From: Bacteroidaceae bacterium
GTDB lineage: Bacteria > Bacteroidota > Bacteroidia > Bacteroidales > Bacteroidaceae
Reading direction: 5' to 3'
DNA: 64,000 bases
Assembly (NCBI GenBank): GCA_017536765.1
Contig: JAFXGV010000034.1
Span: forward strand, 1-64,000
The notes below the pieces were generated by a model. That model had not been told where the DNA came from. It was given only the letters and a program-made list of their open reading frames with translations, and searched no databases. Position 1 is the stretch's first letter. The number at the start of each line of letters is the position of its first letter. This document shows positions 20,262 to 27,638 of the stretch, in pieces. The position numbers and the translations under genes are program-made.

Positions 20262-20495
20262 GATGATAAACGTTATGATACAATACCCAATCTGCAGTTG
20301 TTAGGTTATGATGAAAATCGAAGCAAGATTGATATGCCCCTCAGTGATTGGTGGTACGGAAAGTCCTCGAAAGAGAAGGCTGAATATCTTTTGCCTGCAA
20401 ATTTCAGTACCGAAATAGGTGATTTCGATACTTTCTTTAGCGATCGTGAACAAATGTTGAGTGAAATTCTAAAAAAGAAATTAGGGATATTGTGA
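20262..20495 (+). pseudogene. C-terminal fragment of a DUF262/GmrSD-type protein
   Basis: A stop-to-stop frame of 77 codons. Only a TTG (20298) could start it, and the similarity begins upstream of that. The motif order IPNLQLL, GYDENRSKIDMPLSDW, EYLLPAN, then FDTFFSDREQMLSEILKKKL resembles the extreme C-terminus of DUF262/DUF1524 (GmrSD-like HNH) proteins, downstream of their nuclease motif. The N-terminal DUF262 domain and the HNH motif are missing, so this is a broken remnant of a likely anti-phage or restriction gene. The assignment is by pattern only. Confidence 0.5.
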
Positions 20496-20559
20496 CGCGA
20501 ACCCATATATTACCCAATTAGATAATATTACAATAAGTTGTATAAATAATAAGTAGGCT

Positions 20560-21960
20560 ATGAAAAAATGCACAGTACAAGAGATTAAGAATGTGGCTGA
20601 AGCCATTGAAGGTTTCAGAAAAAGAGTGGCCCACCGCCAAAATCCCTACAATCTCTTTACGGCATATAAGATGAGCGAAAACGACCATACCAAGATGTTC
20701 TTGGCATTGATGCGCTATCAAGATGCTTCAGGAAGATATGTGTTGCTCAACAGTTTCTTGAACAGATTTGCCAAGGGGCGCGACAAGATGATTCATTATC
20801 AGAACAAGTCGGATGTGAAGATTCTCTTCAATCCCCGATACAAGAACGACACGACAAACAGTTTCATTGACGGACTCATCACTTTTACAGCCGGTGGACG
20901 GCGCATAGCTATTATTGTGGAAAACAAAATCTATGATGCTCCCGACCAGCCAAACCAGATTTCCCGTTACATCAAACATATGAAAGAGGACGAAGGTATT
21001 GCTGTGGACAACGTATGGGTGTTCTATATGACGGGCGACGGCAGCAAGGAGGTTGACGCACATAGTTATGGTGGAAACGGCGAAGATTCCGTTAACATCG
21101 GCCTCCGTTTTGTGCCACTTGCATACAACAGCGACATCGTAAATTGGTTGAAGAGCGAGATTCTCGAGGCACGAATCTATCCCGAATCCTTGACAAGTGT
21201 GGTTCGCACCTATGTAGAGTCCCTTGAAAAAGATATGTTCGCAGAGGACGATTCCGACACACAGAAAATGCACTTCCTGTGTCGCATTATGGTAGGTCAT
21301 TGCAATCTTAAAAAATTGAGCGAAGAGGATTGCGAACAATTGTATGCACTCCGTGATGAGGTGGCAAAAGTGAGACACCAAATGCGTGAAGATGTTGCCA
21401 ATGGCTGCGATATGGATATGTCTGTTGTGGAAAATCTGTACGCTATTGTCAAAAAGTTGCTTAAAAAAATAGAGCAATTGGCTTTCGGCAATTTTGAAGA
21501 ATACACCATAGAACTGCTGAACAAGCACTGGAAGAAAGAGCTTGCGAAGTATAACGGTGTTCAATGGACGGCAGGGCACCGAGGGGTAAGTGCTAAAGGA
21601 TACCTGCAGGTTCGACTTGGCAACGAGTGGGAAACCGCTCATTGGGAATGGATACCGGTCAATACCTCAAAGATGTTAAGCGGGAAGGATTATACTTTGC
21701 AACTTCACATAGAACGCAACGTGGAATTGGCAAACAAATGGCGAAACCATCTGCAGAGCAATACTATTCTGCTCCCTAATGATGCAGCCCTTGGAAAGAA
21801 CGGCACGAAGATTGTCCTTAGTTATAAGGTTAAAACAATCAAACCCATTGCACAGATGAAAGAGAGGGAGTTGGAGGAACTTCTGAAAACTATCTATTTA
21901 GAAAAACTGAACTATTGCTGCAGAATGCTTGTCGATGAGTTTGGTGCATATAGTATGTAA
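20560..21960 (+). CDS. PD-(D/E)XK nuclease superfamily protein
   Basis: 466 aa, soluble. The N-terminal third carries the PD-(D/E)XK core of the PDDEXK_4 group: Glu40 (SENDHTKMFLALMRY helix), Asp104 (NSFIDGLI), the Glu121-Asn-Lys123 motif (IIVENKI), then Gln and RYIKHM in the following helix. The remaining 300 residues are helical and not recognised. No partner methylase or ATPase is adjacent. It sits in an accessory stretch with DUF262-like debris, so a role in defence or DNA processing is plausible but unproven. Start ATG at 20560 follows an AT-rich gap. Confidence 0.7.
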   Translation: MKKCTVQEIKNVAEAIEGFRKRVAHRQNPYNLFTAYKMSENDHTKMFLALMRYQDASGRYVLLNSFLNRFAKGRDKMIHYQNKSDVKILFNPRYKNDTTNSFIDGLITFTAGGRRIAIIVENKIYDAPDQPNQISRYIKHMKEDEGIAVDNVWVFYMTGDGSKEVDAHSYGGNGEDSVNIGLRFVPLAYNSDIVNWLKSEILEARIYPESLTSVVRTYVESLEKDMFAEDDSDTQKMHFLCRIMVGHCNLKKLSEEDCEQLYALRDEVAKVRHQMREDVANGCDMDMSVVENLYAIVKKLLKKIEQLAFGNFEEYTIELLNKHWKKELAKYNGVQWTAGHRGVSAKGYLQVRLGNEWETAHWEWIPVNTSKMLSGKDYTLQLHIERNVELANKWRNHLQSNTILLPNDAALGKNGTKIVLSYKVKTIKPIAQMKERELEELLKTIYLEKLNYCCRMLVDEFGAYSM

Positions 21961-22106
21961 TATTTTTTAATTCTGTTCAATAACTCTAAATCGGTCATTA
22001 GACTGTTACGTGCTAATAAATCCGTTTTTTGTCATTCTGTTCAAAAATAAGGTATATTATCATCATAACGCTAATGATCGATTTGAAATAAGATTCAAAA
22101 ACGTAT

Positions 22107-22310
22107 ATGGTACAAATAAAATTATTCAGGGACAAAACCCCTGACATAGATAAATTCGAGAAACAGATAAACACCTTTCTCCGCGAGCAGGAGGGCAGGA
22201 TTGTGGTTAGAGACGTCAAGTATACTGCCGACTATCCCAACCCCGGCAATGCGGCTTGGCAGAACTGGACTGCGATGGTAATATACGAGGTTGATGGCAA
22301 GGATGCGTAG
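22107..22310 (+). CDS. Cse60-like small protein
   Basis: 67 aa. The layout (IKLFRDKTPDIDKFEKQINT, a FLREQEGRIVVRDVKY strand, then WTAMVIYEVD at the end) resembles the Bacillus sporulation protein Cse60 family, which also occurs in non-sporulating Bacteroidota. Function is unknown. It stands alone between the nuclease and a short coding relic. The short length and lack of a clear RBS lower confidence. Confidence 0.5.
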   Translation: MVQIKLFRDKTPDIDKFEKQINTFLREQEGRIVVRDVKYTADYPNPGNAAWQNWTAMVIYEVDGKDA

Positions 22311-22374
22311 TTTGGCAGCGTTATAGAAACAACCTATGGCATTATTGTGGAACCTGCCTGAGTAAATCTAAATA

Positions 22375-22536
22375 AACCGCTATACCATCGACATAGAGGT
22401 GAACGAGGGCGTGAGGACATACTGTAATCTCTCGCTTTCCGATATTGATGTTACTACCGATGAGTGTTTCTCTTACAATGATGGTAACAGCGAGCGGGTA
22501 GATATTTTGGTTTCGTGTCGTGCAGAAAACCAATAA
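22375..22536 (+). pseudogene. Short coding relic, family unknown
   Basis: An open frame that starts after a TAA and has no ATG, reading YTIDIEVNEGVRTYCN, LSLSDIDVTTDECFSY, then SERVDILVSCRAENQ and a stop. The composition is protein-like. It could also be a short gene using GTG at 22399. No family recognised. The rest of 22311-22628 is promoter and leader of the next gene. Confidence 0.3.
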
Positions 22537-22589
22537 AAAAGGCGATTACTTTTTTATATTCGATATTTTTATCGGAACCATATTATACT

Positions 22590-22620
22590 TATCTTTGCTA
22601 TAAATTGTGACATTTGTCAC
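22590..22620 (+). promoter_or_regulatory. Promoter -7 box and palindromic operator candidate
   Basis: TATCTTTG at 22590-22597 matches the Bacteroidetes -7 box. Ten bases later a perfect inverted repeat GTGACA-TT-TGTCAC (22607-22620) covers the expected transcription start and ends 8 bp before the ATG at 22629. It could be a repressor site, for example for the gene's own putative DNA-binding product. Confidence 0.5.
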
Positions 22621-22628
22621 CAAACAAT

Positions 22629-23204
22629 ATGAAAGAGGAAGAAGTGGATATTAACAATGCGCTGCGAGAGAAAGTGGAAGTTGTTGCAGGCCGCAAAATG
22701 TGCGGGCCGCGCGACTTTGCCTATCTGTCAATGCGCATATTGGACAAGACAAAGCACTACGTGTCGGAAAGCACGTTAAAACGCTTCTGGGGCTACCTGG
22801 GAGAGAAGAGAAAGACCAAACCTTTTCGTTTTACGCTCGATGCGCTGGCGCAGTATGTCGGGCACATCGATTTCAAATCGTTTGAAGAGAACTACAAGCA
22901 GCCGGGCGCAATACAAAGCGATTTCATATTGAGCCCAAGTTTGCAGACCGCATTGCTGCAACAAGGCGATAGAATAATGCTTATGTGGCACCCCGACCGC
23001 CGTGTAACCATAGAGTACGAGGGTATGGGGCTTTTCAAGGTAAAGGAGAGCCTTAACAGCAAACTGTCGGTTGACGACACCTTCTTTTGCGAACAGATTG
23101 TAGACGGCGAGCCGCTTATACTGCGCTGCCTCATTCACGAGAATAACCCACCCATAAACTATGTATGCGGGAGAATAAACGGAGTTAAATTCAAACAAAT
23201 ATAA
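22629..23204 (+). CDS. Putative DNA-binding partner protein of the kinase
   Basis: 191 aa from ATG 22629; a TTG five codons earlier lies in the palindrome and is less likely. Residues ~1-85 are helical, with a Bacteroidales-type motif (DFAYLSMRILDKTKHY, SESTLKRFWGYL, TLDALAQYVG) that looks like a helix-turn-helix or SAP-like DNA-binding region. Residues ~95-191 are strand-rich (MLMWHPDRRVTIEYEGMG ... YVCGRINGVKF). No named family recognised. The stop is 7 bp before the kinase gene, so the two are co-transcribed; a regulatory or adaptor role is inference. Confidence 0.6.
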   Translation: MKEEEVDINNALREKVEVVAGRKMCGPRDFAYLSMRILDKTKHYVSESTLKRFWGYLGEKRKTKPFRFTLDALAQYVGHIDFKSFEENYKQPGAIQSDFILSPSLQTALLQQGDRIMLMWHPDRRVTIEYEGMGLFKVKESLNSKLSVDDTFFCEQIVDGEPLILRCLIHENNPPINYVCGRINGVKFKQI

Positions 23205-23211
23205 AAAAGAA

Positions 23212-25086
23212 ATGTTTACATCGGGGATAATAGAGGAAACTGAAAACACAGACAAAATAGAAATACTTGACACAGAGAGCTCCACGGCATTTACGTACCG
23301 CAGGAGCATAGGCGGCAAGCTATACTTTATGAAAAAGCTACGCCCGGAGTTTTACAACGACATGTGCTACCGCGATGCCTTTTTCAAGGAGTATGATGCG
23401 GGCAAAAATATCATAAGCCCATATATTGTGGAGTACTATGGCATAAAAGACGATGCAGACGGGCTCTACATCCTAATGGAATATATACAGGGCCGCACGC
23501 TTAAAGAAAAGATAGGAAAAGAGCCGGAATATTTCACAAAGAGCAACATAAAAAAGTTTCTTTTGCAACTGTGCAAGGCACTGAAAACGCTGCACAGCAA
23601 CAACATAGTGCACCTCGACATAAGCCCCAACAACATTCTTTTCGCCCAGGCAAGCAACGACATCAAGATTATCGATTTGGGATTCTGCCTTAGCAACTAT
23701 AATAACAATACCCGTGGCCACACTGTCGGTTTTTCGGCTCCCGAAGCACAAAGCAGCGATGCAAAGGAGATAAACGCAAGCACTGACATATACTCCATTG
23801 GTGCGTTGCTTGAATACATAGAGAAGAACAGCGGCACTTCACTGCCCCGCTATGCGAAGAAAATTAAAGAGCGCTGCCTGCAACCACAAAAGGAGAAACG
23901 CTACCAGAGTGTCGATGAAATCTTCAGCGCCCTGCGCAGCACAACGGTAAAGAGAGTTGCGGTTATCGCCACCATAATTGCAGTGGCAACATCTCTGCTT
24001 GCGCCATTTGCCCTGCAGGCATATAACGCTTGCAAAAATTATATTGCGTGGGAAACAGGGCAGATTCCCGAGAAATTTGAAGAAAACGGCGTGTTCTACC
24101 GCATTACCGACCACGATGCACGCACCGTGGAAATTACCTACAAGGGGAAAGATTACAATGAATATAAAGATGAATACACAGGTGCCATTGTATTTCCTGC
24201 CGAGGTTACACATCGCGGGCGCACCCTCAAAGTAACCGCCTTTGCCCAAGATGCCTTGAGTGTAAACACCATAAGCTCTATTAAGATAGAAAACGGAATA
24301 GACAGCATAGGTAACTTTGCGCTGTCGCGCAACCCTTTTGAGGGTACCTTGTTTATACCCGCGAGCGTTAAATGGATAGGCTATGGAATATTGGATAATT
24401 GTATATATTTAGAGAGGGTTGTGGTAGATGCAGCCAATCCCTATTACGACAGCCGCGAGGGGTGCAACGCTATAATAGAGACTGCGACAAACACGTTCAT
24501 TGCCGGTTGCAGCAACAGCAAAATACCGCAGGGAATCACTAAAATAGCGGGGTACGCATTTGCCGGACAGTTCAGACTGGGCAGCATCGATATTCCCGAG
24601 AGTGTTACATATATTGGCGATTATGCATTCCACCATTGCCCCTTCTATAGAATAAAATTGCCACAGGGGCTTACGCATATTGGTGATTACGCCTTCCAGT
24701 GGTGCGAGAAACTAATAGAGATAGATATTCCCGAAAACGTAACCTACATAGGTGAGGCTGCATTGTCGAATTGTGGTTACAGCACGCTGGTAATCCCCGA
24801 CAAGGTTACCTACATAGGTGCTTGGGCTTTTGACTACTGTCCTAATCTCACAACGGTAACAATAGGAGAGAGTGTTGCCTCGATAGGCGTTTTTGCGTTC
24901 GACGGTTGCGGCAAACTCACAAAAATTGTATCGCGCATTCCTGCCGACAAACTGTTTGCGGTGGATTGGAGTACTTTCGGCAGCGTTGCGGGTAACTGCA
25001 CCCTTTACGTACCGCGCGGTGCAAAGGCTACGTATCAAAAGACAGCAGGCTGGAACCATTTTGCAAAGATAATAGAGTATAGATAG
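23212..25086 (+). CDS. Membrane Ser/Thr kinase fused to BspA-type LRR domain
   Basis: 624 aa. Residues ~25-240 are a Hanks-type kinase domain: Lys41 in YFMKKL, Glu60 as candidate alpha-C glutamate, catalytic loop HLDISPNN (Asp136, Asn141), DLG at 155-157, APE at 176-178 and DIYSIG at 192-197. The catalytic-loop lysine is Ser138, and no clear glycine-rich loop is seen. One membrane helix follows at ~248-270. Residues ~330-600 are BspA-type (LRR_5) repeats such as YIGDYAFHHCP and SIGVFAFDGC, ending in a typical YVPRGAKATYQKTAGW tail. So: a cytoplasmic kinase, with the repeats outside the inner membrane. Ligand and substrate are unknown. Confidence 0.85.
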   Translation: MFTSGIIEETENTDKIEILDTESSTAFTYRRSIGGKLYFMKKLRPEFYNDMCYRDAFFKEYDAGKNIISPYIVEYYGIKDDADGLYILMEYIQGRTLKEKIGKEPEYFTKSNIKKFLLQLCKALKTLHSNNIVHLDISPNNILFAQASNDIKIIDLGFCLSNYNNNTRGHTVGFSAPEAQSSDAKEINASTDIYSIGALLEYIEKNSGTSLPRYAKKIKERCLQPQKEKRYQSVDEIFSALRSTTVKRVAVIATIIAVATSLLAPFALQAYNACKNYIAWETGQIPEKFEENGVFYRITDHDARTVEITYKGKDYNEYKDEYTGAIVFPAEVTHRGRTLKVTAFAQDALSVNTISSIKIENGIDSIGNFALSRNPFEGTLFIPASVKWIGYGILDNCIYLERVVVDAANPYYDSREGCNAIIETATNTFIAGCSNSKIPQGITKIAGYAFAGQFRLGSIDIPESVTYIGDYAFHHCPFYRIKLPQGLTHIGDYAFQWCEKLIEIDIPENVTYIGEAALSNCGYSTLVIPDKVTYIGAWAFDYCPNLTTVTIGESVASIGVFAFDGCGKLTKIVSRIPADKLFAVDWSTFGSVAGNCTLYVPRGAKATYQKTAGWNHFAKIIEYR

Positions 25087-25111
25087 CAGGGTACAGATAA
25101 CAAAAGTAATA

Positions 25112-25150
25112 TACTCCTCCTCTTGGAGGGGACCGCTTGCGGTGGAGGAG
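25112..25150. repeat. CTCCTCC...GGAGGAG hairpin
   Basis: Inverted repeat CTCCTCC / GGAGGAG enclosing a small CCGC-TTG-CGG stem, 25 bp after the kinase gene. It could end transcription of the kinase operon or be part of a dispersed element next to the tandem repeats. Confidence 0.35.
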
Positions 25151-25169
25151 AAGGAATAAGCACGGGTTG

Positions 25170-25445
25170 TGTTCTTTCTGTTCTTTTGTCTAAAACACCG
25201 CATACTGTTTTTGTCATTCCGAACGCATGTAAGGAATCTCCAAATATTCTCGAGATTCTTCCTCCTCGTGGTCGTCAGAATGACAAAACGGTGTTCTTTC
25301 TCTTCTTTTGTCTAAAACACCGCATACTGTTTTTGTCATTCCGAACGTATGTGAGGAGTCTCCAAATATTCTCGAGATTCTTCCTCCCCGTGGTCGTCAG
25401 AATGACAAAACGGTGTTCTTTCTCTTCTTTTGTCTAAAACACCAC
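25170..25445. repeat. 122-bp tandem repeat with inverted-repeat core
   Basis: Two complete units start at 25170 and 25292 and a partial third at 25414, exactly 122 bp apart and nearly identical. Each holds an element of about 80 bp bounded by TTTTTGTCATTCCGAACG and GTCAGAATGACAAAAC, whose ends are inverted (GTCATTC / GAATGAC). Such GTCATTCCGA-type elements look like dispersed REP/MITE sequences. Plus-strand frames through them repeat the same words and are not genes. Confidence 0.75.
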
Positions 25446-25448
25446 CTG

Positions 25449-25490
25449 CTGTTGAACCATTTTGTAAAGATTGTGGAGACCGATTTGTAG
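25449..25490 (+). pseudogene. Relic of the 3' end of a BspA-type LRR gene
   Basis: In frame it reads LLNHFVKIVETDL-stop, closely matching the end of the upstream kinase-LRR protein (WNHFAKIIEYR-stop); DNA identity is about 17 of 19 over AACCATTTTG and its flanks. It is separated from that gene by the 122-bp tandem repeats, so it is either a duplicated 3' end or the last trace of a lost paralogue. Confidence 0.45.
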
Positions 25491-25507
25491 CGGTAGGGGA
25501 AAAGTGT

Positions 25508-25515
25508 TATCTTCG
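25508..25515 (+). promoter_or_regulatory. Putative promoter -7 box of the lipoprotein glycosidase
   Basis: TATCTTCG followed by CG, about 30 bp before the ATG at 25546. It is the same variant box seen before purL and surE. Confidence 0.4.
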
Positions 25516-25545
25516 CGCTGTATTTCCAAAAATAGCTACAAGAAA

Positions 25546-27045
25546 ATGAGACTTTTCACCACAATGCTGCTTGCCGTGTTGCTGCTCTCCTGCTCCACGG
25601 GTAAGCATTCAGTTAAAACCAAAGAGAATATCCCTCCCAAACGTGAATTTCGCGGTGCCTGGATTCAGGCTGTCAATGGGCAGTTTATGGGGATGAACGA
25701 GGCTGAAATGAAGGGCTACCTCACCACAATGCTCGATAACCTACAGAAGGTAAACGTGAACGCCATAATATTCCAAGTGCGTGTTGAGGGCGATGCGCTC
25801 TATCCCTCGCCCCACGAGCCGTGGAGCCGTTATATGATGGGGCAGCAAGGGAAAAACCCGGGGTGGGATCCTCTTGCCTTTATGGTGGCCGAGGCTCACA
25901 AACGCAATATGGAACTGCACGCCTGGATTAACCCATACCGCGCCCGCACAAAAGGAACAAAATCTGTTGCGGCCAATCATCAGAGCCGCTTGCGCCCGGG
26001 CAATTTCATAGAGTACGAGGGGCAGCTCTATTTTAACCCCTCGTTGCAGGAGAACCGCGACCATATATGCAAGGTGATAACCGATATTGTCACCCGCTAC
26101 GATGTCGATGGCCTGCACATAGACGACTATTTCTACCCCTATCCCGTAAACGGCAAGCCTTTTAACGATGATAAGTGGTTCCGTTCCAGTGGCTACGAGA
26201 ACAAGGCGTTGTGGCGCCGCAGCAATGTTAACAACCTCATTGAGCAGATACACAAAACCGTGCGTGCAATAAAGCCGTGGGTTAAATTCGGCGTTTCGCC
26301 TTTTGGAATATACCGCAACGAGGGTAGTTGGGAGTGGGGCAGCCGCACCAAAGGCCTGCAAAGCTACGACGACCTCAATGCCGATGTGCTCTACTGGATA
26401 GACGAGGGCTGGGTAGATTACTGCATCCCGCAAATCTATTGGGAGATAGGCCACAAGGCTGCCGACTACGAAGCACTCGTGGAGTGGTGGGCCAAATATG
26501 CTGCAAAGCGCCCCTTGTACATAGGTCAGGATGTGAACCGCACCGTAAAGGCCAAAGACACAGAGAACCCCGCACGCCACCAGCTGATGCAAAAGATGGA
26601 TATACAGCGCTCATACCCCTCGGTTGGGGGCTCCTGCTTGTGGGATGCTGCATCGGCAGCCAACAATGTGGGCGGCTATCGCGATATCCTTGCCCAAAAT
26701 TACCAAAGCTACCCTGCGCTTATGCCCGCTGTACCGTTTATGGACGACGATGCGCCCAAAAAGGTGAAGGGTGTGCAGATGATAGAAGATAATGGCGAAA
26801 AGATACTTGTGTGGCTCCCCCGTGAGTGTGACGACGAGATGAATGCACCTGCCAAGTATGTGGTGTACCGTTTTGTGAAGGGGCAAAAGAGATCGCTCTC
26901 CTCGGCAGCAAACATCGTGGCAATAACACGCAACACATATTACAAGATACCTGCCGACGAGAAGGGCAAGGTAACATACGTGGTTACGGTGCTCGACCGT
27001 GTGCAGAACGAGTCTAAGGGTGTGAAGTGTAAAGTAAAACTTTAA
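25546..27045 (+). CDS. GHL10 (DUF187) family lipoprotein, putative glycosidase
   Basis: 499 aa. The N-terminus is a lipoprotein signal (MRLFTTMLLAVLLLSCSTG, Cys as lipidation site), so it is membrane-anchored outside the cytoplasm. The body is a GHL10/YngK-like TIM barrel: EFRGAWIQAVN, VNAIIFQVRVEGDALYPS, ELHAWINPYRAR, DGLHIDDYFYPYP (candidate acidic residues) and DYCIPQIYWEIG. A C-terminal ~90-residue beta domain resembles a fibronectin-like module. The frame is open 25 codons upstream from a TTG, but that lies before the promoter box. The substrate is presumably a cell-wall or surface glycan. Confidence 0.88.
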   Translation: MRLFTTMLLAVLLLSCSTGKHSVKTKENIPPKREFRGAWIQAVNGQFMGMNEAEMKGYLTTMLDNLQKVNVNAIIFQVRVEGDALYPSPHEPWSRYMMGQQGKNPGWDPLAFMVAEAHKRNMELHAWINPYRARTKGTKSVAANHQSRLRPGNFIEYEGQLYFNPSLQENRDHICKVITDIVTRYDVDGLHIDDYFYPYPVNGKPFNDDKWFRSSGYENKALWRRSNVNNLIEQIHKTVRAIKPWVKFGVSPFGIYRNEGSWEWGSRTKGLQSYDDLNADVLYWIDEGWVDYCIPQIYWEIGHKAADYEALVEWWAKYAAKRPLYIGQDVNRTVKAKDTENPARHQLMQKMDIQRSYPSVGGSCLWDAASAANNVGGYRDILAQNYQSYPALMPAVPFMDDDAPKKVKGVQMIEDNGEKILVWLPRECDDEMNAPAKYVVYRFVKGQKRSLSSAANIVAITRNTYYKIPADEKGKVTYVVTVLDRVQNESKGVKCKVKL

Positions 27046-27051
27046 CCGGCT

Positions 27052-27498
27052 ATGCAAGAAGAAATATTTGAAATTACAACCGCTTGCGAGGAGTATATCC
27101 GCCCCATAAACAAGTTGCTCGCGCAGTTGTCATCATCGCCCGTTTCTTTTACTATGAACGAATTGCAAGCAATGGTGGAGAGTACAGCATCGCGTCTTTT
27201 TCTATTGCGTGTGGATGGTGAGGTCGTGGGTATGATAACACTTGGCAGCTACCTTGCCCCCACAGGGCGTAAATATTGGATTGAGGATGTTGTGGTCGAT
27301 TCCGCAATGCGTGGCCGTGCCTATGGCCGCCGCCTGGTTGAGTATGTTATTGATTTTGCAGCCAACGAAGGCAGCGGAACGCTTATGCTCACCTCCAAGC
27401 CTGCACGCGTGGCTGCAAATGCGCTCTATCACGCAGTGGGCTTTGAACCAAAAGAGACAAATGTATATCGTATGGCTTTGAAATGCAACAAAGAGTGA
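27052..27498 (+). CDS. GNAT family N-acetyltransferase
   Basis: 148 aa. It has the GNAT fold, with the acetyl-CoA loop at GRAYGRRLVEYVI (R/Q-x-x-G-x-G/A type, about 90-102) after the strand YWIEDVVVDSAMRG, and the late ALYHAVGFEPKETNVYRM motif. The substrate is unknown. It starts 6 bp after the glycosidase stop, so it is probably co-transcribed with it. Confidence 0.85.
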   Translation: MQEEIFEITTACEEYIRPINKLLAQLSSSPVSFTMNELQAMVESTASRLFLLRVDGEVVGMITLGSYLAPTGRKYWIEDVVVDSAMRGRAYGRRLVEYVIDFAANEGSGTLMLTSKPARVAANALYHAVGFEPKETNVYRMALKCNKE

Positions 27499-27541
27499 TT
27501 CCTATTCTGCCATAATCGAGGTAAAATATTACTTTTTCTTG

Positions 27542-27571
27542 TTGATTATTTTTATTTTTAGGATATATTTG
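27542..27571 (+). promoter_or_regulatory. Promoter of the sugar-modification operon
   Basis: TATATTTG at 27564-27571 is a perfect Bacteroidetes -7 box, with TTGA at 27542-27545 near the expected -33 position (18-bp spacing). It is the only good promoter seen before the run of seven co-directional genes that ends at the 33347 terminator. Confidence 0.65.
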
Positions 27572-27638
27572 CAATATAAAGTCTATAATTTAGCGTGATG
27601 GTTTTATATATTAGCAAATAATAAATCAAGTGTTTTTT

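Noticed and set aside
25123-25490. Plus-strand frames repeating VFVIPN..CEESPNILEILPPRG
   Set aside because: Frames through the 122-bp tandem repeat; the repeated words reflect DNA repeats, not a protein.
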